Positions 8,264 through 14,889 are shown, counted from the stretch's first letter. The stretch: DNA of 23,745 nt from Sphingomonadales bacterium (GCA_027489295.1 JAIYAA010000166.1:1-23745); one strand, 5' to 3'. The notes: generated by a model not told the origin, from the letters alone. A program made the numbers and translations.

Positions 8264-8581
8264 ATGAAACTGCGCACTTTCGCGATCCTGGCCGGCGCCG
8301 GCCTGACCCTTGCGGCCTGCGGCGGCAAGGACGACGGCGCGACCCCGCCGGACGCCAACGTCACCGAAATCACAGTGCCCGAGACGCCGGCGGACGTGAA
8401 TGTCTCGACCACCGAGCCTACCCCGGCGGAGCCGGCCAATGCAGCGCCCGTGCCAGAGCCCATTGCCACGCCGACGCCGTTCAGCGACCGCGAGCAGACC
8501 GAGGCCGATGCCGCAGCGACCGGCATGACGTCGCGCATCGATCGCAACGCCGATGGCGAAAGTCAGGAAAAGAAGCAGTAA
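8264..8581 (+). CDS. Small lipoprotein, Pro/Thr/Glu-rich, unknown function
   Basis: A 105-residue protein with a type II signal peptide: MKLRTFAILAGAGLTLAAC, lipobox LAAC, lipidated Cys at about residue 19. The mature part is acidic and rich in Pro, Thr, Ala and Glu with no recognisable domain, then ends in a charged tail (SRIDRNADGESQEKKQ). It is likely anchored in the outer membrane with an extended, unstructured body. The start ATG 8264 has GGAAGGA 8 nt upstream. It lies 23 bp behind the L,D-transpeptidase gene on the same strand, so it may belong to the same transcript and to envelope maintenance; this is inference. No family is recognised. Confidence 0.8.
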   Translation: MKLRTFAILAGAGLTLAACGGKDDGATPPDANVTEITVPETPADVNVSTTEPTPAEPANAAPVPEPIATPTPFSDREQTEADAAATGMTSRIDRNADGESQEKKQ

Positions 8582-8596
8582 GCGACGGAACGAGCG

Positions 8597-8622
8597 CGGC
8601 GGGCGCTTGGCCCGCCGTTGTT
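8597..8622 (+). terminator. Hairpin terminator after the lipoprotein gene
   Basis: An 8-bp perfect stem, CGGCGGGC (8597-8604) and GCCCGCCG (8610-8617), has a 5-nt loop and is followed by TTGTT. The T run is short, so termination may be partial. It lies between convergent genes. Confidence 0.6.
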
Positions 8623-8987
8623 CAGGCGACCGCCGTACCGGTCACCCGCGCCAGCAGCAGCTGCAGCTGGGCAAAGGAAAAGCCCGCGGCGTGAAAGCCG
8701 GCGAGTTCCGAATCGGGGATGGCGTTGCCCTTGTGCCAGGCATGCACCGCCACGCGGCGCAGCGCTTCGAGCCGCGGATCCGCGAGCTGCGGGCTGGCGC
8801 GGTCGCCGCCGAAGAACACTGCAAGCAACTTCGACCAGCGGCCAGGCGCGTCCAGCGACGACAGGCGATCCCGCTGTGCGATCCCGACAACCTGCCATTC
8901 CAGGGTCGAGAGGCTGGCACCCGATTCGAGCGCAGCCGGGGCCGCAACGGCCTCGCCGCGGAATTCGGAAAGATCGAGATACGCCAT
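8622..8987 (-). CDS. Small conserved-looking protein of unknown function with an AhpD-like helical tail
   Basis: A 121-residue protein starting MAYLDLSEFRG, without signal peptide or membrane helix, so cytoplasmic. I do not recognise the family. The second half (ALRRVAVHAWHKGNAIPDSELAGFHAAGFSFAQLQLLL) resembles the helix pair at the end of carboxymuconolactone decarboxylase/AhpD-like proteins, where an AAGF step is common, but the CxxC redox motif is absent. The start ATG 8985-8987 is preferred over a longer frame because AGGGAG lies 9 nt upstream and the extra residues look non-coding. The gene is preceded by a promoter about 210 bp upstream and by a leader with several hairpins, and it faces the lipoprotein gene across a terminator. 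Confidence 0.7.
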   Translation of the reverse strand: MAYLDLSEFRGEAVAAPAALESGASLSTLEWQVVGIAQRDRLSSLDAPGRWSKLLAVFFGGDRASPQLADPRLEALRRVAVHAWHKGNAIPDSELAGFHAAGFSFAQLQLLLARVTGTAVA

Positions 8988-9008
8988 CACCTGCACTCCC
9001 TGTACTCG

Positions 9009-9174
9009 GGCGGATGCAGGCCTCCCCCGGCCACGCGCAGGCACGCGTAGCACTGGCCTTGTCCGCCAACTCGTTCCACCTTGCCCGCTTCGCCCGAAGG
9101 GTCCCCCCTTCGGATGCCTGCGGGAATTGCCGGTATAATCCGGTCCCCTGAACCTGCGCTGTCACGATGCGCAG
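9009..9174 (-). promoter_or_regulatory. Structured 5' leader of the 121-aa gene
   Basis: The 200-nt leader (the gap 8988-9298 has no gene) can fold into several stems: 9154-9159 with 9169-9174; 9094-9101 with 9106-9113 (8 bp, 4-nt loop) enclosed by 9084-9088 with 9120-9124; and 9009-9014 with 9062-9067 enclosing 9029-9033 with 9054-9058 and 9034-9037 with 9044-9047. It matches no riboswitch class I can recall. Folding was judged by eye only. Confidence 0.4.
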
Positions 9175-9194
9175 TTCGTTTCGGTATTGGCCGC

Positions 9195-9222
9195 TATTTA
9201 GGCCAGCGTTCCCCAACGTCAA
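9195..9222 (-). promoter_or_regulatory. Sigma-70-like promoter for the 121-aa gene
   Basis: On the minus strand, TTGACG (9217-9222) is followed after 16 bp by TAAATA (9195-9200). The -10 box lies in the loop of a dyad TGGCC/GGCCA (9188-9192 and 9201-9205). The promoter would start the structured leader described above. Confidence 0.6.
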
Positions 9223-9231
9223 GCAGAAATC

Positions 9232-9245
9232 GTACTAGCTAGTAC
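9232..9245. promoter_or_regulatory. Perfect 14-bp palindrome, probable operator
   Basis: GTACTAGCTAGTAC is fully self-complementary. It sits 10 bp upstream of the minus-strand -35 box and 54 bp before the divergent DUF885 gene, a usual place for a TetR- or MarR-type dimer to act on both. A TATAAT on the plus strand at 9134-9139 could serve the DUF885 gene but has no good -35. Confidence 0.5.
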
Positions 9246-9298
9246 CCTTTTTGAGCGCCCCCTCGAATCCGTGCGCGGCATCCCGCATAACAGGCTGC

Positions 9299-10795
9299 AT
9301 GACACCGTTTTCCCGCCGTTCGTTTCTCGCTGGCACTGCCGCTGCGCTCGTGCGCCCCCACCCCTGTTTCGCGTTGGCGGCGCCCGCGGTGCAGCGTCTT
9401 CGGGAGGTGCTGGACCACGCCGCGCAGGATCAGACGGCGGCGCTCGCACAGCTTGCGACCTTCGATCCCGCGACGCTACCCGCCGCTGCGCGACTCGATC
9501 TGCTGACCGCACGATCGGGCCTCGCCATCGACATCGACCTGGCCCCACGCTTCCCGTTCGGACGCGCCGGCCGCAGTCCCTATGTTATAACACTGACCAG
9601 CGGTGCCTGGACGAGGGCGGACGCCCCCGTCGCGGCGATCGCGCGCGAAACGAAGATGCTGGATGCCGATGCCAGACGCGGGGTTCGCCTGCCGCGCGGT
9701 GTCGCCGCGCGGACGATCGCGGCCGTCGAGTCCGCGCAGCGCGCAGCCGACGGCCCCCGCGCCGCGGCGCTGGCCGAACAACTGGCCCTGCTGCGCACGC
9801 ATGCGGAAGCCGCGCCGCCCATCGGGGTGTCGCACCTGCCCGGAGGCGCGGACTATTTCGCGCTGCTGCTCCGCCGGACGTCGGGGGACGACATCGATCC
9901 CGCGCGGTTGCGACGCCGGCTCGAGACCGAGCAGGCGCGTGTCCTTGCCCATGCCGACCAGCTGTTCGCGCGGATCGGCCAGCGGAAGGGCAGCGTCGGC
10001 GCGCGCTTCGCCGCGCTCTGGCGCGATCCCCGCTGGCTCTACTCCGACGACGATGCCGGCCGGGACGGCGCGGTGGCGGACATGAACCGCGTGCTGGATA
10101 CGGTCCTGCCCCATCTCCCGGGCTGGTTCGGCGCGTTGCCCGCCTCGGCCCTGCAGGCGCGCGCCGTGCGCATGCCACCGGCAGAGGTAGCCGCCGGCAA
10201 GCAGGGCTATCGCACGCTGCCCGAAGGCGATCGCCCCGCCCGCTACGTCGTCGACCTGACGGACATCCGGCGCCGCCCGAGTTGGACGTTGGCGGCCGTC
10301 GTCCACCATGAACTGCTGCCGGGCCATATGGTGCAGCTGCCGATCGAGTCGCAGGCCGCGCCGCATCCGCTGCGGATTGAGTATGCGCAGGCCTTCGCCG
10401 AGGGCTGGGCGATCTATGCCGAGCAGCTGGCGGCATCGCACGGCCTGTACCGCGGCGATCCGTACGGCGCGCTCGGCTATTGCCATTGGCGGCTGTTCCG
10501 GATCGGCCGGGCGCTGGCCGATCTGGGTATCCATCTGGGCGGATGGACCGTCGACGCGGCGCTCGGCCATTGGCGCGAAACCATGGGCGAGCCGGCCTAT
10601 TTCGCCCCCTTTTCCGCCGACCTCGATCGCATTGTTCTCGAGCCCGCAGCGCGCGCGGCCGAGGCGGCGGTGTGGCTGGCGATCGAGGATCTTTCGCAGG
10701 GCCGCGCAGCCGTGCCCCTCCATCGGGCCTTGCTGCAGCACGGCCGAATGCGCACCGAACGCCTGTCCGCGCAGGCGGCACACGATGATGCCTAG
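9299..10795 (+). CDS. Tat-exported DUF885-family putative metallopeptidase
   Basis: A 498-residue DUF885 protein. The N-terminus MTPFSRRSFLAG with a following hydrophobic stretch is a classic Tat signal, so it is exported folded, presumably with its cofactor. The family signature is clear: HHELLPGHMVQ, with His337, Glu338 and His343 in an HExxPGH arrangement, and AEGWAIYAEQ with Glu368, which together look like a zinc site of a gluzincin-type peptidase. The reaction of this family is poorly known; a secreted peptidase or carboxypeptidase role is inference. The start ATG 9299 is chosen because it gives the Tat signal directly; a TTG at 9251 would add 16 residues before it. The gene diverges from the 121-aa gene across a palindromic operator. 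It ends 85 bp before the next small gene. Confidence 0.87.
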   Translation: MTPFSRRSFLAGTAAALVRPHPCFALAAPAVQRLREVLDHAAQDQTAALAQLATFDPATLPAAARLDLLTARSGLAIDIDLAPRFPFGRAGRSPYVITLTSGAWTRADAPVAAIARETKMLDADARRGVRLPRGVAARTIAAVESAQRAADGPRAAALAEQLALLRTHAEAAPPIGVSHLPGGADYFALLLRRTSGDDIDPARLRRRLETEQARVLAHADQLFARIGQRKGSVGARFAALWRDPRWLYSDDDAGRDGAVADMNRVLDTVLPHLPGWFGALPASALQARAVRMPPAEVAAGKQGYRTLPEGDRPARYVVDLTDIRRRPSWTLAAVVHHELLPGHMVQLPIESQAAPHPLRIEYAQAFAEGWAIYAEQLAASHGLYRGDPYGALGYCHWRLFRIGRALADLGIHLGGWTVDAALGHWRETMGEPAYFAPFSADLDRIVLEPAARAAEAAVWLAIEDLSQGRAAVPLHRALLQHGRMRTERLSAQAAHDDA

Positions 10796-10822
10796 ATGAA
10801 CCACAGCCTACGAAGCGGTTCA

Positions 10823-10874
10823 GGCTCGCGAAGCCGGGACTCGATTAGTCCTTTCGCATCGACATCGAGAGGAC
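10823..10874 (+). promoter_or_regulatory. Leader with mutually exclusive hairpins over the ribosome binding site
   Basis: Upstream of the 91-aa gene, GGCT/AGCC (10823-10835) and GGACT/AGTCC (10837-10851) can each form small hairpins. Alternatively GTCCTTTC (10848-10855) pairs with GAGAGGAC (10867-10874), which contains the Shine-Dalgarno, with 7 Watson-Crick pairs plus one wobble. The two folds share bases 10848-10851 and cannot coexist, as in a translational switch. Confidence 0.35.
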
Positions 10875-10880
10875 AGGTCC

Positions 10881-11156
10881 ATGAAACTGCTTCAACTTTT
10901 CGCCATCGCCGGGTTCGCCGCCACCGGCCTGGCCGGCGCCACCTCGGCACAGGCGCAGGACTGGCGCTACGGCGACCGCTATGAGCATCGCGGGGATCGC
11001 TGGGATCGCTACGATCGGCATGACCGCTGGGAGCGGCACCATCGCTGGGATCGCGAACGCCGCCATGGCTGGAACCGCGACTATGGCTATCGCGACCGCC
11101 GGGTGTGCTGGGACGAATGGCATCGCGGCCGCCCGGTGCAGGTCTGCCGCCGCTGA
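10881..11156 (+). CDS. Small secreted basic protein rich in Trp, Arg, Asp and His
   Basis: A 91-residue protein with a Sec signal peptide (MKLLQLFAIAGFAATGLAGATSAQAQ, cut after AQA). The mature part of about 65 residues is dominated by Arg, Asp, His, Trp and Tyr in near-repeats of the form DRWDRYDRHDRWERHHRWDR (about residues 39-58), then ends VCWDEWHRGRPVQVCRR with two Cys that could form a disulfide. No family is recognised with certainty; proteins of this composition are common in sphingomonads and their role is unknown. The high density of His and aromatic residues could suit metal or nucleic-acid binding, but this is a guess. The start is ATG 10881 with GAGAGGAC about 6 nt upstream, inside a possible switch hairpin. 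It is convergent with the histidine kinase gene 4 bp away. Confidence 0.75.
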   Translation: MKLLQLFAIAGFAATGLAGATSAQAQDWRYGDRYEHRGDRWDRYDRHDRWERHHRWDRERRHGWNRDYGYRDRRVCWDEWHRGRPVQVCRR

Positions 11157-11160
11157 TCCG

Positions 11161-12582
11161 CTAGGGAGCGCCCGCCGGAGGAGACGGGCGCTCCGCCTCT
11201 TGGCGTAACGGCAACGTCAGGACGAAGCGCGCGCCCTGCCCGGGCGCGCTGTCAACGATCAGATCGCCTTCCATTGCCCGCGCCAGCCGCCGCGCGATGT
11301 ACAGGCCCAGGCCGCTGCCCCCCGGTTCCCCCGGATCGACGCGGCCGAACTTCTCGAAGATGCGGGCATGGTCCTCGGCGGCGATGCCCTTGCCCTGATC
11401 CGCAACGAGCACGCAGCCCCGATCGCCGTCGCGATCGACACGTATCCAGACCACGCCGCCGGCGGGACTGTAGCGAACCGCATTGCCGAGCAGGTTGACC
11501 AGGATCTGCAACGTCCTGCGAAATTCGCCGCGCACCGGCAGCATCTCGTCCGGGCCGGGCCGGTCTATCCGCACCTCGGTTGCCGCGGCGCGGATCGCCA
11601 GCAAGCCCGCCGCCCGCCGCGCCACGTCAGCCAGGTCGATCGCCTCGGTGGCAGTGGTGAAATCCTCGCGATCGATCGTCTGGAGTTCGACCAGATCTTC
11701 CACCAGCCCCAGCAGATGCCGCCCGGCGACCGCGATGTCGGCGGCATAGCCGGCGTAGTCGCCGCGGATCGGCCCCTCGGTCTGGGCGCCAATCGACTCG
11801 GCATTGGCGATGATCCGGGCTAGCGGCGCGCGCAGCGCCCGTTCGAGCCGCTGGCCGAAGCCAGGCGGGAATCCGCTGATCGCGTCGTCCCGCCGCAGTT
11901 CCGTTTCGGGAGACAGGCCATCCGCTTCCAGCACTTGCGCGGCGCCGACAAAGCCCGCGAAGCGCCCGGCCGCGTCGCTGCGCGGCGTTGCCTCCAGCCG
12001 CACCATCCGTCCGGTGCCCCGCACTTCCGCCTGCTGCCCATCGAACCGCGCGCGGGCCGTCACCGCCGAATGGATCGGCAGGTGACCCGCTTCGTCCCGC
12101 GCGAGCGCGAACAGGCGCGTGAGCGGCTGGCCCAGCATCTCGCGCAGGTCGAAGCCGTGCCGTTCCGCCGCCTCGGGGGAGAGGAAGGTCAGCCGCAGCG
12201 CCGCGTCGGTTTCCCACAGCCATTCGCTCGCCGCGCGCAGAAAATCCCCGTCGCGATCCGGGGCACCCGCCGGGCGCCAGGCCGGTCGGGGGCGCCAGCC
12301 GCTCACCTCCAGCCGCACCCCGCCGCGGTCCGGGCCCGCGCGCACCCAAAGGTCGAGCTCCGTCTCGCCATCGGCGGCAACTGTCGCGCGCGACACCGCA
12401 ATGCCGAGGCGGTGCGCAAGCTGGGCGATCGCGGCAACGCCCGGTAGCGCGAGCGGTGCGCCGATCTCGCCGCCGGCACGCGCGTTCAGCGCACGCAGGC
12501 GGGGCTCGGCATCGATCAGCCGGCCTCCGGCATCCAGCCGGGCAATCGCGAGCGGTACCACGGGATCGAGCGAGTGCATCAC
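11161..12582 (-). CDS. PAS-domain sensor kinase-like protein with a degenerate H-box
   Basis: A 473-residue soluble kinase-like protein with no membrane segment. An N-terminal divergent PAS-like region is followed by a PAS domain (FLRAASEWLWETDAALRLTF to LGQPLTRLF, about 112-155), a HisKA-like helical hairpin (about 240-310) and a HATPase domain (about 340-460). The ATPase boxes look intact: N box (QILVNLLGNAVRYSP), G1 (DQGKG), F box (IFEKFGRV) and G2 (GSGLGLYIARR). The H-box, however, reads LERALRAPLARI: the His that normally carries the phosphate is Arg248 and the next Glu is Ala. It therefore cannot autophosphorylate in the usual way and may act as a pseudokinase, like Caulobacter DivL, which has Tyr there. 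The start is GTG 12580-12582 (alternatively the next codon, ATG), overlapping the DUF2336 stop. It is the last gene of a five-gene run. Confidence 0.88.
   Translation of the reverse strand: MMHSLDPVVPLAIARLDAGGRLIDAEPRLRALNARAGGEIGAPLALPGVAAIAQLAHRLGIAVSRATVAADGETELDLWVRAGPDRGGVRLEVSGWRPRPAWRPAGAPDRDGDFLRAASEWLWETDAALRLTFLSPEAAERHGFDLREMLGQPLTRLFALARDEAGHLPIHSAVTARARFDGQQAEVRGTGRMVRLEATPRSDAAGRFAGFVGAAQVLEADGLSPETELRRDDAISGFPPGFGQRLERALRAPLARIIANAESIGAQTEGPIRGDYAGYAADIAVAGRHLLGLVEDLVELQTIDREDFTTATEAIDLADVARRAAGLLAIRAAATEVRIDRPGPDEMLPVRGEFRRTLQILVNLLGNAVRYSPAGGVVWIRVDRDGDRGCVLVADQGKGIAAEDHARIFEKFGRVDPGEPGGSGLGLYIARRLARAMEGDLIVDSAPGQGARFVLTLPLRQEAERPSPPAGAP
11165..11194. terminator. Possible terminator hairpin inside the 3' end of the kinase gene
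   Basis: A 10-bp perfect inverted repeat, GGAGCGCCCG (11165-11174) and CGGGCGCTCC (11185-11194), has a 10-nt loop. It lies between two convergent stop codons spaced 4 bp apart. No T tract follows on either strand, so it may stabilise 3' ends or act with Rho rather than terminate alone. Confidence 0.4.
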
Positions 12583-13649
12583 CAGCCCATCCGTCGCGCG
12601 ACATCGATCGCGCCGCGGGCCGCGCGATAGGCGGGGTCGAGCCGCAGCCAGGCGAGCAGATCGCGCCCGGCCGCGGGATCCGTCGCATCAAGCGCATCCA
12701 GCCCGTCGACCAGCGCCGGCAGATCGCGTGCCGGGTCCGCCTCGCAAAGCAGGAAGACGATTTGCGCCACCGCCTCGCGCCCGATGCCGAGGCTGTGCAG
12801 CACCAGCAACAGCCGCTCGGCGCCCGGATCGAGCAGGAGCGCGCGCGCCTCCGCATCGGCGAAGCCGCCATGCTGCGCGAGGAGCGCCAGAAACAGCGGC
12901 AGGCGCCGATCGTGCAACGCCTCTAGCATCAGCGCGGGCAGCTCGCGCGGGGCGGGCGCCAGCGCCTCCACCAGCGCCCGCGCGGTCGCCGTCAGCTGCT
13001 CGGTTGCGCGCCGTTCTACCTCCTCCCGTTCGTGGTGGACCGCGGCGCACAGCGCCTCGTCCAGTGCCACGCCGGCCAGGGCTCCCGCTTGTTCGCGCAT
13101 GGCGGATGCAACCCACCAAAGCAGGCGGACATGCAAGGCTGCGGGCAGCTGCCAGCGTCCCGCTTCAGGACTGCGCGCCTGGCTTTCCGCAAACAGCAGC
13201 GCCCGCGCCGCCGCCGCCAGCGGTGCGGCGGGATGCTCGGCAAGCCGGTTGATCAGGCTGGGGCGCGTGGGATCGCGCGGGGCGTGATGCGGCAGGGCCG
13301 CGGCCAGTTGCTCCAGCCGCACCTGCGCCAGAACTTCGCCCACCAGCGCCGGGTCTGCCGCGAGGCCCGCAGCCTGCAGCAGCGGCAGGGTCGATCCGAT
13401 GCCGGGAAAGCCCGCTGGCGCTACGGCCTGCAACAGGCAGTGCTCGATCGACGCGACGATCGCCTCCAGCCGGGCTGCAATGCCGGCGCGGGTGCGTTCG
13501 TCGAGCCGCAGCGCTTCCGGAATGGCGATATCGCGCGCCGTGGCGTCGCGCAGCGCGTCGGCACGCCGCTCCGCCGCCGCGGCACGCGCGGCGAGGTCCC
13601 TCGCGCCGATGGGGCCGCCACCGCGCGCATCGAATGCGTCCCGCACCAT
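12579..13649 (-). CDS. DUF2336 family protein
   Basis: A 356-residue, almost entirely alpha-helical, Ala/Leu-rich soluble protein that I assign to DUF2336, a family largely confined to alphaproteobacteria and of unknown function. The C-terminal half has HEAT-like repeats (RRLPLFLALLAQHGGFADAE, then RLLLVLHSLGIGREAVAQI, then VDGLDALDATDPAAGRDLL). There is no signal peptide, membrane helix or catalytic motif, which fits a protein-interaction scaffold. It precedes the PAS kinase with a GTGA overlap, so the two are translated together and probably interact. The start is ATG 13647-13649, with AGGG 3 nt upstream placed in the 3' arm of a hairpin. Family call is from pattern memory; the N-terminal third is less certain. 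Confidence 0.75.
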   Translation of the reverse strand: MVRDAFDARGGGPIGARDLAARAAAAERRADALRDATARDIAIPEALRLDERTRAGIAARLEAIVASIEHCLLQAVAPAGFPGIGSTLPLLQAAGLAADPALVGEVLAQVRLEQLAAALPHHAPRDPTRPSLINRLAEHPAAPLAAAARALLFAESQARSPEAGRWQLPAALHVRLLWWVASAMREQAGALAGVALDEALCAAVHHEREEVERRATEQLTATARALVEALAPAPRELPALMLEALHDRRLPLFLALLAQHGGFADAEARALLLDPGAERLLLVLHSLGIGREAVAQIVFLLCEADPARDLPALVDGLDALDATDPAAGRDLLAWLRLDPAYRAARGAIDVARRMGW

Positions 13650-13652
13650 CGG

Positions 13653-13671
13653 CCCTGTCTAAACGACAGGG
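13653..13671 (-). promoter_or_regulatory. Hairpin covering the DUF2336 ribosome binding site
   Basis: On the minus strand CCCTGTC (13665-13671) pairs with GACAGGG (13653-13659) around a 5-nt loop GTTTA. The 3' arm contains the AGGG that serves ATG 13649, so the fold would hide the ribosome binding site. It occupies the only real gap (34 bp) inside the five-gene run. Confidence 0.45.
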
Positions 13672-13683
13672 TTTAAGCTCAGC

Positions 13684-14889
13684 CTAAGACTTGCTGCGAA
13701 GTCCCTCGATTGCGGCGATTAATGTTCCCAGGGCGTAGAGCGTCACGGCGCCCAGCCCCATGGTGGCGTGTGCCAGCAGCGCGAAGGGCGCCACCACCAG
13801 CAATTGCGCCGCCGCATTGGCCCACCAGCGATGCCGCTGCACCGGCACTCGTTCGACGAGCAGCTGCAGGACGATACCGCCGCCCGCCAGCAGCAGCGGC
13901 ACCGCAGTGCCGATCGCGCGGAATTCGCGCCACCCGATGGCCGCAAGCAGCAGCGCGAACAGGATCAGCACTGCCAGCTCGATCTTGCGGGCACGGAGTT
14001 CCTCTCCGCGTAGTGCCGCGTGCGAGGCGGCGGTGGAAATCGCCAGTGTCGCCAGCAGCGCCACCAGCGTCCCCACGCCCTCCCATCCGGCGAGCGTCGT
14101 CAGCAGGGCGGCGATCGAGACGACCCCGCCGGCCGCCAGCGGCGCCCAGTCCGGAATGTTGCGCGCCATCAGCTGCGGCAGCACGAACCGCGCCGTGCGC
14201 GTGAACACCCAGCGATCGGCCCAGAGGGTGCGCCGGTCGCTCAGCGCCGCCAGCACCGCCTGGTTGCGCGCCGCCAGCCCCTCGCCGCTCCGCTCGACCG
14301 CATGGCCGGCGCGCGCCCAGCCGGGCGCCAGCGGCACCTGCAGCGCCCCCGATTGCGCCGCGACGCGCAGCAACGCGGACTGGAAGTCATAATCCTCGGG
14401 CATGCTCGCGATATGGGCGAGGTGCCGCGTCTCGATCCGGGCGATGCCGGCCCAGCAATGCCGCATGTCGAGCCGCTCGATCGCGGCCGGCGACTCGGCA
14501 TCGTCGGTGACGAGCAGCGCCGCATGCGGTTCGGCGGCCATGCGTTCCATCACCGGATCGATCGTCACCAGGCCATCGGCGAGCACCAGCACATCGGCTT
14601 CGCGCAGTACCTTCTCGGCAGCTTCCTCGGCCGAACGGACGATGTCGACCTTCATCTGCCCGCGCCCCGCCCGCTCGATCGCGGCGAGGAATTGCGGGGT
14701 TACCTTGCCCACCGCCACCAGCACCTGAGACGCGCCGATGCCGGCGAGCAGGCGGATCTGGTATTCGAGCAGGGTCATGCCGCCGAACGGCAGGCTGGCG
14801 ACCAGCGTGCCGGGGCGATCCTGCGCTTCTTCCACCGCGAAGATCAGGCCGCAGAGCGCGCGTTCGGGCGCCACCATCATGCCTTCCAT
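13684..14889 (-). CDS. Membrane protein resembling a degenerate nucleotidyltransferase/CDP-alcohol phosphatidyltransferase fusion
   Basis: A 401-residue protein. Residues 1-220 resemble a nucleotidyltransferase of the kind fused in bifunctional inositol-phosphate cytidylyltransferase/DIPP synthases (GGMTLLEYQIRLLAGIGASQVLVAVG, then ADVLVLADGLVTID), but the Gly-rich nucleotide loop and its Arg and Lys are missing (EEAQDRPGTLVASLPFGG instead). Residues 235-400 have about six membrane helices; the entry WADRWVFTRTARFVLPQLMARN followed by hydrophobic helices recalls CDP-alcohol phosphatidyltransferases, yet the DGxxAR...GxxxDxxxD metal motif is absent (SHAALRGEELRARK stands there). Both halves therefore look catalytically dead by family rules. 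The start ATG 14887-14889 overlaps the DUF1343 stop (TGATG). It sits between a peptidoglycan-type hydrolase and a signalling pair. The relationship is inferred by eye and could be only a fold-level likeness. Confidence 0.55.
   Translation of the reverse strand: MEGMMVAPERALCGLIFAVEEAQDRPGTLVASLPFGGMTLLEYQIRLLAGIGASQVLVAVGKVTPQFLAAIERAGRGQMKVDIVRSAEEAAEKVLREADVLVLADGLVTIDPVMERMAAEPHAALLVTDDAESPAAIERLDMRHCWAGIARIETRHLAHIASMPEDYDFQSALLRVAAQSGALQVPLAPGWARAGHAVERSGEGLAARNQAVLAALSDRRTLWADRWVFTRTARFVLPQLMARNIPDWAPLAAGGVVSIAALLTTLAGWEGVGTLVALLATLAISTAASHAALRGEELRARKIELAVLILFALLLAAIGWREFRAIGTAVPLLLAGGGIVLQLLVERVPVQRHRWWANAAAQLLVVAPFALLAHATMGLGAVTLYALGTLIAAIEGLRSKS

Noticed and set aside
9130..9143. 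Plus-strand TATAAT flanked by CCGG repeats as a DUF885 promoter
   Set aside because: The -10 box is perfect but no -35 is found at 16-18 bp; the best candidate (TTCGGA) is 19 bp away, so I mention it only as a possibility.
9476..10804. Two long minus-strand frames (442 and 398 residues)
   Set aside because: Both are antisense to the DUF885 gene, which has a Tat signal and the HExxPGH signature; neither shadow has any domain.
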